A stretch of 64,000 nt of DNA. Source: Gnetum montanum. Taxonomy: Eukaryota > Streptophyta > Gnetopsida > Gnetales > Gnetaceae. The stretch is from NCBI GenBank assembly GCA_015680685.1, contig MNCI01010839.1, positions 883,787 through 947,786 of the forward strand, read 5' to 3'. Positions 53,161 to 64,000 of this stretch are shown here, piece after piece. The notes under the pieces are model-generated. The model was not told the DNA's origin and searched no databases. It saw only the letters and a program-made list of their open reading frames with translations. Position numbers and translations under genes: made by a program. Position 1 is the first letter of the stretch. Every line of letters starts with the position of its first letter.

Positions 53161-56100
53161 TGTAACACCCCATTTTTCTAACCCATAGTTTATGATTAAG
53201 CATCTCTTGTTAATTTTTGTCTTGACTTATGTCTTTTACTAACTTGTGAATATTCTTGTGGAATTGATATCATAATCTTTCTATCATTTTATTTATGCTT
53301 AATTATTTTCCTAAAATAGTTAATTAATCTTTCATTAAAGCCTATCTTTTTATAAACTATAAATTCTTTTATAAATATTTTTCTTTAAATTCTCACTATT
53401 GGAAACATCTTGTATCTTTTTATAAAATAAGACTTTATTTAGCTTTTGAATTTATGTTTGAAAATTAGAGATGTCTTGATGTTTTCTTACTAAAAATAGG
53501 TTGATAGGATGGTGAAATATGCTGTGAATTTGTAGTTAAATCTTTTTGGAAAAATGTTATCTTTTTATAAAATTTGATCAAGATTTATTATATTCTTGTT
53601 CAAATGGATGTGAATTATCTATTATGCACTAGACTTATATCTAGCTTTTTCTAATTGTTATGAAATTTATCTACTTGATATGCTATTGCTAAGTGATGTT
53701 TCTACATTGGATTGATAAACCTAGAACTTGTGTATTAAGCCAAGGTTTATGTTACATACATTCTTTATTTATTCTTATTAGAAAATATCTTTCATTGATG
53801 ATATGATTTAGTCTTGGTGATTTCAACAAATCTAACTTTGTGTGTTGGAGGCATTCCAAATTATAAAGATAGAGAAAATAGTCTAGGATTTGTCTTCTTA
53901 TTAAAATTTCAATGTATTAATTATTGCCTCATGATTATTATCTTTGACCTCTTTATCTCTAAAACCCTTAGTAATTACTATTCTATTTTTGGTTTTTTTA
54001 ACCTCATTCCGCCTAAATAAGATGTCTTAAATGCTAGATAGATGTCTTTCCTAAGTGTTGGGAGTTACAAAAAGGACATTTTTCTATTTGACAAGACATT
54101 TCTATGATAAAAAGATGTATTTCTTATTTTTTAGATGTCTTGTCTACTAGAATATGTCTAGAAAAATATGTCTTTCTATAGGAAAATATGTTTTTTATTA
54201 CAACCTAAAACTTTGTATAGGTTTAATTATTTAATTTAGTGTACATAATTAATTATTTAATGATGTTAGATATGTTTTAATACATTAGTTCTAATTTTTT
54301 ATTGACTAAATAATTGGATTATATTATGGTAGTTACTACTATTGTCAATTTTTTCCTACATAATTGAATACAATCTACTTGTTAGAGTATTTTGTTAAAC
54401 TTTTTCATCTTTGCTTTTACTACTATTGGAGATTAGTCATTGATCTTGTTTATATGTTATGATTAAATGTTGAAATCCAATTACCCTTGGAAGTTTTCCT
54501 TTTTATCATTTATCATGTCATTACAAATATTTTATTATTCATATTTTATTTTTTATGCACACTCAATTATGCATACTTTATTTTGTATTATGTAAATTTA
54601 GTTATGTATCTTTTATTCATATTATGCACATGTGATTATATTATACCTTGTTCATGGAGCATTTTGGAAAATAATCCTATTAAGACCATATCCCTTATCA
54701 CTTTTTATTATTAAAATAAACTTATAAGATCCTTGGTCCATTGGAATTCAATTTACGATTCTCAAGATATCGTAAATTTAATCTAATTTTAATTTACTAA
54801 AAATTCTATCAAAGTTTTAACATTTGAACTATAGGGCTATTATGACTAATGCTCAAGTATGTTTTTGACATATGGTTGAGTAGTGTACTTGATAAGGGTT
54901 TCATAGATTCAAATGAAATTTGATTTCAAGTTCATATGTGATGGTTATGTGTCTTTGAAAACTAAGGGTATTAGTCACAAGGGAAAAAAAACTTATAAGA
55001 TGTTTATAAAAATAAAAATATAATTAAGAATAAAAATGAGGAAAAGGTAAGTCGATTGCATCATGTATAAAAGGAACCAATTTAAATAAAGTATATCTAT
55101 ATGTTTTATATACATCATATGTATATGTAATATATACATCAAACATGTTATATTTTCTCACCACCTTTATCTTCCCTATGTATCAAGAATTTTCTAGTTT
55201 TGAAAAAGAAAACCTTTCTCACATAGTTTCTTTGTTTCTACGCTAATTTCAATATAGTTTCTTCTTTTCTAAGCTTTTTTCTTACATTTGTAAAGATGAA
55301 TCACACCTGTGTATCACACTACATGTGATTCCTCTACTTATAAATTAGTTTTGTTCTTTGGTATATTTCATTTCAGTCTATGGAAGGTTTCTAATGTAGT
55401 GGTTTAATATGAAGTGAAAATATATTCTAGGATTTTTTGTATAGAAAAGAAATCCAATGACAAGATTTTGGAAAGACCTACAATACTATAGGAAAGTTTA
55501 TTTTATGTTTCTTTTTTTCTAGTTATGTTTCTTCCTCTTTGCTTCGAGTTTTTTAATATTCTTTTACAATTTTAATTATTATGCCAAGACTCTATCAAGT
55601 TTTTGTCAATTTAAGCTTTTTTTATATAGAAATTTGTATTATAATGTTTTTTTAGATCATTTTCTATTTTTTGACAAATTTTTGAATTATGTAAAAGGAT
55701 TTTCCAAACTTAATTCTCCAATATTTTATGATTATTTTGGATTAGCCTTGATATAAGTGAAATTTTGCAAGAATTTTTGTGGAACTTTGTCTATTATGAA
55801 GTTTTCTCTATTTTGGAAAAATTTTGGAGTTTTGGAATATAATAATGATATATATGTAATTAATTTTGCTTAGTTGATAGTAGGAGCTATGAATCTTTAG
55901 GATGCTCCTATTTGCATGTAGTAAGTGTTTCTTAGTGAGACCCACCTCATAGGAACAAGGGTTTTGAATGAATTTGCTATATTTGATTTAAATTTGTAAG
56001 TTCATGTGAGGCTAGGAATCTAGTGGTGTGGATTGAGGCATAGTCAAGACCTATTCATCTAATGATATATGTACCTCAGTCATTGAAAATTATTATAGTG

Positions 56101-56228
56101 AGGATATTGCCAAGACCCAACCATGAGTAGCTTATTTTGGATCACAAAGATAATTTGATGATAGTAGTGAGGTTATTCCAAGACTTATCAATATATCTCT
56201 TTAACAATGAAGGTACCCAAGAGCTAGC
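53161..56228. other. Unassigned LTR-like stretch between H and T2
   Basis: Begins TGTAACACCCCA, a common start for plant gypsy LTRs, at the point where H RNase H is cut. The 3 kb that follow are very AT-rich with no coding signature; the small ORFs at 53814-54020 and 54487-54714 are hydrophobic AT translations. AGATGTCTT-like motifs cluster at about 54010-54190. It ends where the T2 LTR starts. I read it as the edge of another element whose other half is beyond T2. Confidence 0.4.
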
Positions 56229-56875
56229 TATAGTGATCGAAAATGTTGGCAGTTGGAAAACACCGAGAGGTCGTTGGTCATTAACAATCTTAACCCCGTA
56301 TCTGCGTGAGGGCCGTGCTAGATAAAATGGAAATGGGGTGCCCTGAACAGTCTGGTCAATCAGACAGGGACTTAGTCGGTGTTAATATAACCTTTCGTAA
56401 ATGGATAATTTGAAAATGAGACCTCTAGAATAAAATGATAACTTTAAATGCAAGAGGGATAGAAAATAATGTAAAAATGCAATGATAAGCAAGAAAAACA
56501 AAGTAAAACGTAGTTAGGAAAATGCACCGCTTCAAGATTATGACTTCACTCCATCAAGGTGGATACAATTTTTTGCACAATGCTGGGAGGCGCAGAGATC
56601 CCAAAGGTAACCAAGACGTCTAGAGCAAGACAATTGTATGCTTGAACGTGGACTCGAGACTCAACAATGCAAAATTCTATGAGGATAGCAGGAAGGGCAG
56701 AGCAGAATGCCAAATGAGAATGCCAACTATTTGCAGTGTCAAATAAGATTTTTACAATGCTCAGGAATACAATGCCAACTTTTGCTTGCTAGCCAGCCAA
56801 TTCTCCAACCAGCAGACTTGTCACCCACTTGCTTTCTTGTTTCCCACTTACTCCTATTGAGCGTTGCTCATTGGG

Positions 56876-56885
56876 GTATTTATAG
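56876..56885 (-). promoter_or_regulatory. TATA box, T2 3' LTR
   Basis: CTATAAATAC on the - strand, at the position of CTATAAAATAC in T1. Confidence 0.6.
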
Positions 56886-57079
56886 GGCCAAGGGCATGCA
56901 AAAGGTGTAGTTTAGATGCCACATATCCTAGGCCCGCGTTGACTTGTCTGTGCTACATGGGCGTGCATGAACGTTGTAATTACAAGCCTACCATGCCGTA
57001 ATTGCATCATCAGAGTTTGGAGATGTGTGCCAACAGTGCAATTAGGTGAAGTGCATTGATGTGGGATAACTACTTGCTA

Positions 57080-57725
57080 CACTACGCCATGCTTTGTAGC
57101 ATATCATGTTGGCATAGCGTGGCATCTTTTTACGCTGTGCTACATAGCGTAGCCACCAGTTCAATGCACAAACTTGCATTGCGTCCTGCTACATGTGCTG
57201 GAAGCCTTTGAAGCACGTTGAATGTTTATTGCATATTCGCTATGCTATGCTACACAATGTAGCATAGCATAGCGTAGCAGATGACCTTAGTCACAAAAAT
57301 GTTGCCAATCTACACATTTTTCCTTTTGCACTACAAAACTTGTGAACTTGCTAATCCCGCCTTTTGAGATGCCTTTCCTTGCTCTAGTAGAGTTGCTATG
57401 TTGTGCTACGCTATGTAGCATAGTGTAGCGTGGCAACCGACATGGCCTAATTTTTGCTAAGTTTGCTATTTTTTGGTGAAGGAGCCATTTCTGAAGAGCT
57501 TGGAGTCAAGCAAAGAAACTATTTTCGAAGGCTAGGGATGCTAACTTAGTGCAATTGAAAATCACTAAGTAAGCTGAGACTTCCTGTCTTGCTCTCACTA
57601 CGTTGTGCTGCATTGCGTTGCGTAGCATAGCGTAGCATCCTATCTTGCAACAATTTGTATTTGACTATTTAAACAACTATCTCTCAAAGCCTGCTACACT
57701 GTATAGCATCACATAGTGTAGCAAG
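57080..57725. repeat. Cluster of inverted repeats in T2 U3
   Basis: Many GCTACGC/GCGTAGC-type arms. The best is a perfect 17-bp inverted repeat: CGCTATGCTATGCTACA at 57238-57254 and its complement at 57258-57274, loop CAA. Others: TACGCT ... AGCGTA near 57131-57151, GCTACGCTATGTAGCATAG near 57407-57425, and TGCTACACT ... AGTGTAGCA near 57692-57723. Confidence 0.85.
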
Positions 57726-57956
57726 CTCCTTAACTTAGAAAACTTGCCAAACTGTTTTGCGTGTTTTGAGCACCGTTGGCAACTCTCCGCATCACTTCTG
57801 TGTAAGCTGTTAGCTGGATGAATTACCCAGCTAAAAAATTTGCCAAACTGCATAGCCTAAGGCCCAGAACATCCATCTCCTAATGATCTACCATGACATT
57901 TCCTGAATTGTGATAGCCTAGTGAAACAAGAATGCATTAAAATTTGGGGTGTTTCA

Positions 57957-59311
57957 TTGGCCCCTCTTTGTCGACATTTGGAGGATGGGCTTGAGAGACA
58001 TTGACAAAGAATACGAAACACCACAGAAGACATAATGCTAACATTGTTGCTTGGTGATCATCAAGAGGTCGCTTAGCTATGCTTGAGAGTGTTGCATTGG
58101 TTTTTTCGGGGGGGGGGGGGGGAAGGTCAAAGCAGGGAGGAAGGAGGTTCAGGAAAAGGATAAAGATGAGGCTTAGCAAAGTCCCTTTTCGGAGTGCTCA
58201 TGAGGGAGTTGTTCATGTTTTCATCTTTACTTTTACTAACCTTTGACCTCTTGTCGAAACTCTTGGAGAGGGTGATTGCAAAATAGCTTACGTGCCATTG
58301 ATTTTAGGTGCGTGAGCTTTCGCTCTCTTATGCTTTTGTCTTTTTCTATTTTGCTATTTTCATTTGTGAATAACCTTTCTGTAGGACAAGCATTTATTTC
58401 CCTGGATGAGTTGTGTTACATCTGCATGGGGGCTTTAACCTGCCTACAGGTGCTTCCCATGTGGCAAGCTATGTTACGCACATCATGGACTTTGCAATTG
58501 AGCAAACAGGAGGGCTTAATAGATGTTGGGAAAAGCTTGTAAAAGAGGGGCCCGAGAAGGAATTGCATGTGTGAGAAGCAAGGTAAAGGAAAAGGGTGTA
58601 GATGGTAGGACAGGATGTGCACTCTAAGGTAGCCAAAACAACCACTTCGCAACACTGTGGCATTTACTACCATGGCGAGACGCACCTTCGACCACACCTT
58701 GCAAACAAGACAGAGAGAAAACTAGAAGAAACAACCACGATGCAAAATGAGGGCAAAGGTCTTGCTTGCTGCAGACACTATTGAAGCTCTTGGATACCTT
58801 TGCTGGTGCATGGTGTCCAAAGTAGGAAGGCCAATAGTGGCCTTGGTAGCATCAGCATGGAGGAGCTGGCATTGAAGGGGCAAGGAGTCACCATGAGTGC
58901 GGATGCTCTAGAATCCCTGCCAAAGGCATGCATCCTCAGTTCAACTATGGGATCAGCTACCACATAGCTAAATGTCACTTGAGCTCAGACGCTGGTAGGG
59001 AGCTAGAGGGTAACAATATTATGGCTGGGCCACAATACTACTAGAACTCGAGCAGCATGCACTGACCAAGGAACTACCATCAGGGCAATGGGCCATGATG
59101 ACGGTAGATTCAGGGGGTCAGTGAGACATCATATGACATCTTTGGTGGATCAGTAAGATGCTAGGAGTGGTGGCACTACATATGATCCAGATCGTGTTCT
59201 CATTGTGTCATGAACTGCATTCTGGGACTACAACGTCCCACCCCACTTCAGCACTATGCATGCTCTCTTGATGTGTATTTGGTGCAGATGCATGTTGGGG
59301 ATGTGTCACGA
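57957..59311 (-). other. T2 3' untranslated region
   Basis: Between array and LTR. The region next to the LTR keeps the hydrophobic ORF seen in T1 (57937-58179). A run of 14 G is at 58109-58122. Small + strand ORFs at 58276-58542 and 58602-58784 have no family signature; the second holds the LEETTTMQNEG segment compared with T1 14187-14342. Confidence 0.5.
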
Positions 59312-59520
59312 ACCCAGTTTAAGGTCCTGGTAGACCATGTGCTGGTTTAAGGTCCCAGTGGACCATTGTGCTGGTTTAAGGTCCTAGCAGACCTCTGTGC
59401 TACTTTAAGATCCCAGCAAACCGTATGTGCCATTTTGACATCATATCGGATGAGTTGTGCTAGTTTAATGTCATAGTGGATGATTGCCAACTTTGCTAGT
59501 TTTACATCATAGTGGATGAT
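59312..59520. repeat. 23-bp module array after T2 integrase (7 copies)
   Basis: Seven copies of a module near GTGCTGGTTTAAGGTCCCAGTGGACC, spaced about 30 bp. The second has a perfect GGTCC ... GGACC dyad; others have GGTC ... GACC or decayed arms. It occupies the same place as 14771-15314 in T1, directly after the pol stop. Confidence 0.88.
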
Positions 59521-59538
59521 GCTTGCCGTGTTCATGCT

Positions 59539-62500
59539 TCATATGTAGTATGGATTGAGGTACGAGTGATTCACCAGGTTTTCAAACTCATTATCGTCCA
59601 TGTCCGCTAGCTTGAAGGCTCCATTCCCAAAGGCTTTGGTGACCATGTATGGGCCTCCCCAGTTGGCTGAGAATTCGCTCACATGTTCACAGATGGCTTT
59701 GACGATGAGGTCTCCCTTCTGTATTGGCCGTTGATGTGGGTTTGCATGATTTTTTTGTTGTTGCTTGGTTTGGTAGTGCTCTATGCTGCTCAACATTTGT
59801 GCTTTCTCCTCCTCTATTGAATTGAGGTCGATAATTCTTGACTCATTGTTCTGGAATTCACTCACGACATCATATAGGATCATCCGAAGTGATGGTACCT
59901 ACAACTCAAGAGGCAACATAGCTTTAGATCCATAAATGAGACTATAAGGGATCTTACTCATCACGGTCCTGCATGTCATTTTGTAGGCCCATAGAACATA
60001 GAGGATTTGCTCGTGCCACCGCCTCTTGTTATTGTTAAGCATCGACTTCAGCAAGTTGATGATGGACTTATTTGTAGCCTCCACCTCCTCATTCACCTGC
60101 AGGTAATACAGGGAGGAGAATGATTGCCTAATGCCTAGATTGCTGCAGAAGGTTTGAGTTTCTGTACTACTAAACTATGGTCCATTGTTAGTTATAATAG
60201 TCATCGGAAGCCCAAACCTTGTCACGATGTTGCCCAGGATGAAGTGACAAATCTGCTGAGACATCATCTTCCTCAGGAGGATAGCTTCCACCCACTTAGT
60301 AAAATACTCAGTGGTGGTGATAATGAAGCTATTCCCTATGAAGGACTTAGGTGTGATAGGTCCTATGAGGTCTAGTCCCCATTGTTGGAAAGGCCACATG
60401 ATCTGTGTTGGGTGTAGCTCCGTAGGTGAAACCTGTATGAGATTTTTGTATCGCTGGCACGTTTCACACGTCTTGAATTTTGACAGACAGTCATACTCCA
60501 TATGGGGCCAATAGTACCCTAGGCATCTAATTTTCACAACCATATTCCTAGGTGCTATGTGTTCACCACATAGTCCCTCATGTACTTCATTAATCACCTT
60601 TCGTGCCTACTCCTCACCCACACATGCCAGCAATATCCCATCATAGGAACGTCTGCACAGGGCATCATTTTCCATGAGCATATATTAGCAGGCATGCTTG
60701 CAGATCACATCTCTCTGGGTAGATGTCAGTCCACTTGGGGGTTCGCCGTGTTGCAGGTAGGATTTAATGTTGGTGTACCACTCCTGGGTATCCGTAGCAC
60801 TGATAGAGGCCACGTGTCCTACCTAAGTGATAGGCTCAGTACATTTGATAATCGAAGTTGGCAGACTTGCAAACAAGCATGGTGGAATATTTAGTGCTAG
60901 GGTGGCTAAGGTGTCTACCACAGTGTTCTCATTGCGTGGCATGTGTTGCACATTTGTGGTTGCAAATTTCTTAAGTAGGCTTTTTTCTAGATTATAGTAG
61001 GGTTGCAAGTGTGTAGATTTACAAGCATAGACCTCAGTGATTTGATTCACAACTAGTTGTGAATCCCCATAAATTGCCAGGTGTTGTATGCATAGTGTTT
61101 GGGCAGCTAAGAGGCCTCTGAGTAGCCCCTCATACTCTGCCACATTATTGGTGTAGGGGAACACAAAACGATAAGCAAACAGGTGCATTTCCCTAAAGGG
61201 GAATGTAATGATGGTAGCTACACTACCTCCTCGCACGGTTGAGGCACCGTCGAAGTGTAAAGTAGCTTCCAGGTGTGATGGGATGGCGTTGATAGTTCCA
61301 ACATGCTCTTCTAGGAATTCAAGATCTATGGTTTCCTGGTCATCAATGGGTGAGGCTATAAGTTGGGTCACTATGGCTTGACCCTTCATTGATGATTGGC
61401 TCACATAGTGTAAGTTGAACTCCACGATTATTACTTTCCATCGGGCTATCTTCCTACTTTCATACATGTTGTTAGTAATAGCCCAGAGTATGTTGCTTTT
61501 GCAAATGATGTTAATTGTACTATGAAACAAGTAGTGCCTCCACTTTTTTAACACAAACACTAAGGCAAGGCAATTCCTCTCCACTTCGTTGTATTTTGCC
61601 TCATGTGCTATTAATGCATAACTTGGATAATACACTGGTATCTCAAATTCATCATCTCATTTCTGACATTGTAGTGCTACGATAGATGTGTCGGAGGTGG
61701 CAAGGTAGATGAAGAAAGGCTTAACCCTCTATGGTGGATGCATAGTTGGGAGGTGCAAAAGCTCTTTCTTCAAGTCATCGAAGGCTTGTTGACACTGGGT
61801 TGTCCATTTGAAGTTAACCCCTTTCTTTAGAAGATGTTGCATGGGGTGTAACCCGTTAGTCAACTTTGCTATAAACCTTCAAATGAACTGTACCATACCT
61901 TGCAAACCATGTAACTCCTTAAGGTTTGTAGGAGGTTCCAGGTTAACGATGGCCTTAACTTTGTCAGGTTTGACCTGTATTCCGGCCTTCGATACTACAA
62001 ACCCTAACATGCGTCCGATTTTCACCCCAAAGACACACTTCTTAGGATTAAGGTGCAAATCATGCATTTGACAATACTTAAGGACTACCCCTAGATCACG
62101 TGGGTGATCAGCTGCCTCCTTGGACTTGACCGCTATATCATCCACGTAGTCGTTTAGCATTTCTAGGATGTAGTCGCTGAAGATATAAGTCATGGCTCGC
62201 TGGTAGGTTGCTCTGGTGTTCTTGAGCCCAAAAGGCATCATAGTGTAACAAAAGGTACCCCATGGGGTCATGAAGGTTGTTGTTAGCTAATGCTCTGGAT
62301 TGATGCGAATTTGGTTGTAGCCAGAGAAACCATCCATGAAGGATAACAGGGCATGAACACCGTAGTTTCGATGAGTTGATCGATGCTTGGAAGTGGACAA
62401 TCGTCTTTGATCGTTGCTTTGTTCAGATCCTGGAAGTCTATACAGATTCATATTCCTCCCATTTTCTTAGAAAACACAACCATGTTGGACATCCATTCTG

Positions 62501-63010
62501 TCTAATCAACTATGTAGATGAAACCAGCTTGGTGATCTCATCTCTTACGACTAGTGCAATTTCTGGTTTAATCTTACGAGCCTTCTGCTTGATTGTCTTC
62601 ATGCGCGAGTCTAGGACAATGTTGTGCTGTATCAACCATGGATCTAAACACGACATGTCATTGTATGACCATGCAAAGACTTTGATGTTGTCTTGCAGAA
62701 TCTTGGCTACATTTTCGTGCATCTGCGCATCTATAAGGGAGCTAAGTTTTAACATTTTTACTTCCCCCTTGGACGTGGTCATAGGTGTCTTGATGAGAGG
62801 GTCCTCAATTACATCCCCAACCTCTAAATCTAGGGTTCGAACCAGATGCTCAGGCCAGTCTAGGGATGTTTCTAAGGATGCTATAGTGCTAGTTGTGGTC
62901 GAACCCTAGTCAATCAGGTCTAGGTTCAATTGTCTTGCAAGCTTGCCATGTGGACCTACTAAAGCTAAAGGCATGGAGAGGTCACGATGGATTTCCATCT
63001 TTTGCTCAAC
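59539..63010 (-). pseudogene. T2 pol: RT, RNase H, second RNase H, integrase
   Basis: The exon begins after GGTAG at 63011-63012. RT has MPFGLKNTRATYQRAM and the intact active site YVDD at 62137-62148. The two RNase H domains are within 60823-61635 (KWRHYLFHSTINIICKSN; then TLHFDGASTVRGGS, NNVAEYEGLLRG, GDSQLVVNQ). Integrase: finger at about 60430-60590 (VHEGLCGEH ... CETCQRY), core at about 59900-60400 with GLDLIGPITPKS and the catalytic Glu kept (NEEVEATNKS). The frame closes at 59539 after NHSYLNPYYI. Stops are fewer than in element A but still several. Confidence 0.92.
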
Positions 63011-63130
63011 CTACCAAAATGAGATGAAAGCCTGGTTAAGAGGCACCTGTTGGTAGTAATCGTGTATAATGAAAACTTGCAAAGAAATGATGAGATGTAA
63101 CTAGCGAAGTATAATATAAATATTAGGATT

Positions 63131-63482
63131 TTGCCAGTTTAAATTCATGGCAGACCACTAAGGCATGGACATGCAAAACTGCTAAAAGGAAAAATGTAGA
63201 ACTATCGATATGAGAACGCGAAACTACAAAAATGCCAACGTGAAAATGTGAAACTGTTAGTTTAACATCATTGTGAACTGTGAATGCATAATATGTTGAA
63301 ATTACTAGTTTAAGGTCTTTTTGGGCCTTTAAAGTCGCTGCTATGCCAAGATTGCTAGTTTAAGGTCTTTCCAAACCGGTAACTAGAGTGGGACACTACG
63401 CTAAGAATGCTAGTTTAAGGTCTTTTCGGACCACAAAAGTCACAACTATGCTAGAGTTGCTAGTTTAAGGTCTTTCCGGACT
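63131..63482. repeat. 23-bp module array in T2 intron-like gap (6 copies)
   Basis: Six copies near TTGCTAGTTTAAGGTCTTTCCGGACC with about 50-110 bp between starts, each with the GGTC ... GACC or decayed dyad. In T1 the array in this gap lies on the other side of the antisense ORF. Confidence 0.85.
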
Positions 63483-63686
63483 GGTAACTGAAAAAAAATA
63501 TATTTTTTTCATTTTTTTGGGAAAGCAAACAATTAGCTTGAAGCGTGCCAAGATCTCTTGCCCAGATGTGCCTGTTTTAATTGCCAACAGTGCTATGATG
63601 TTGTGGCGGGCATGCTACGCTGCACGGAAAACCCTACATTAAATGGAGAGAGAGAGTGGCAAGTTTCCATTTTTCACCATTATGGC

Positions 63687-63696
63687 CATAAATAGG
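63687..63696 (+). promoter_or_regulatory. TATA-like box before T2 antisense ORF
   Basis: CATAAATAGGG, about 155 bases before the ATG at 63845; the counterpart in T1 is TATAAG at 19027. Confidence 0.4.
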
Positions 63697-63844
63697 GATT
63701 AAACCCTGGTAAGCTTGTCATTCTCACCGTAAGAGCGCAGAGCCCATATTCGGAGTGCAAAGTGATTTCAAAGCGCAAAGCGCTTGTGCTAACAGAGAGT
63801 AAGGCAGTTTTTTGCATAGCAACAAGGAAACTTTTGCAAGCAAG

Positions 63845-63970
63845 ATGATGGCTCTAAAGAAGGAATGTACTTACTTGGCACTTACAAAGGTCAAGAAGGT
63901 AAAGGATACCCTAGGGCGCATGACACAAGCGCATGTCACGATGCGGGAGGACACATCGTTGACCCGGTAG
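63845..63970 (+). CDS. Antisense short ORF (candidate first exon) inside T2
   Basis: A 41-codon + strand ORF starting MMALKKECTYLALTKVKKVK, colinear with T1 19185-19307. Both end in Arg followed by TAGG, where G|GTAGG can be a splice donor. Shared residues are spread along the whole length, and Lys/Arg-rich helical character is kept. No known family. T2 is otherwise well decayed, yet this frame has no stop, which is mild evidence of constraint or chance over 120 bases. Confidence 0.45.
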   Translation: MMALKKECTYLALTKVKKVKDTLGRMTQAHVTMREDTSLTR

Positions 63971-64000
63971 GCTGCTATGCTTCCTTTTCTCCTTCATGAT

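Larger units (their letters stand above)
56229..57956 (-). repeat. T2 3' LTR (1728 bp)
   Basis: The + strand start TATAGTGATCGAAAATG aligns with TGTAACGACGGAAAAC of T1, and the end GGGGTGTTTCA matches. Conserved blocks include AGACAGGGACTTA near 56370. TATA box at 56876-56885. Inverted-repeat cluster at about 57080-57725. Confidence 0.82.
56229..64000 (-). mobile_element. Element T2: second Tat-lineage Ty3/gypsy element, 5' part outside window
   Basis: A diverged relative of T1 in the same orientation: 3' LTR, 3' region, 23-bp module array, pol with two RNase H domains, intron-like gap with another array and the antisense ORF. Gag, protease and 5' LTR would lie beyond 64000. Most CpG seen in T1 is TG or CA here, so T2 is older or longer methylated. 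Confidence 0.9.

Noticed and set aside
53161-53175. Copia RNase H frame continuing past 53160 (NAM*H)
   Set aside because: Only one further residue fits; the following codons do not match the family, and TGTAACACCCC is a typical LTR start.
53814-54714. Hydrophobic small ORFs (for example MEVFLFIIYHVITNILLF)
   Set aside because: Very AT-rich DNA gives Leu/Ile/Phe/Tyr-rich frames by chance; no conserved relatives in the window.
1-64000. Host genes, tRNA, rRNA, microRNA genes or organelle DNA
   Set aside because: No frame outside the retroelements has a recognisable host domain. I saw no tRNA-like cloverleaf or rRNA motif by eye; a tRNAscan or Rfam search was not possible.

Overview
The window looks like a repeat-filled intergenic stretch of a large-genome seed plant. 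I see no host protein-coding gene, rRNA or tRNA. Nearly every stretch I can recognise belongs to an LTR retrotransposon, and most of them are old and broken. The depth of nesting and the heavy decay would suit a conifer-like genome, but nothing here proves the species.

Layout. 1-5319: 3' part of an Athila-like Ty3/gypsy element on the + strand (element A). 5320-8500: 5' part of an old Tat-like element on the - strand (B). 9270-9845: remnant of a chromovirus-type reverse transcriptase, - strand. 12075-25703: a complete Tat-lineage Ty3/gypsy element on the - strand (T1), with two 1577-bp LTRs and the target duplication CCATG. About 25709-53160: a Ty1/copia element (H) on the + strand, cut open twice. 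The first cut holds F (28016-35093), an element with 3.15-kb LTRs and only 782 bp inside. The second cut holds G (35934-52350), a copia-like element with gag but no pol. G's right LTR is split in turn by a second Athila-like element (I, 42095-51797, - strand). The 5-bp target duplications (CATTG, CAAGG, ATAAT) and the reading frames that resume across each insertion fix the order of events. 53161-56228 is an unassigned LTR-like stretch, and 56229-64000 is a second, more decayed Tat-lineage element (T2, - strand) that runs off the window.

The most interesting material is in T1 and T2. Their pol carries two RNase H domains (the Tat hallmark), and an intron-like gap separates protease from reverse transcriptase, as in Ogre-type elements. 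Inside that gap both copies carry, on the opposite strand, a short ORF with a TATA-like box ahead of it and a conserved CGG-TAGG end that could be a splice donor. Both copies also carry arrays of a 23-bp module with an internal dyad whose arms change together, and their LTRs carry clusters of nested inverted repeats built from TTACGCT/AGCGTAA or GCTACGC/GCGTAGC arms. Element G is a second point of interest: in place of pol it has an ORF resembling a plant transposon-associated domain, behind its own TATA box.

Decay is dominated by C-to-T and G-to-A changes, which account for most in-frame stops and for several lost catalytic residues. All identities quoted were judged by eye from short aligned samples.
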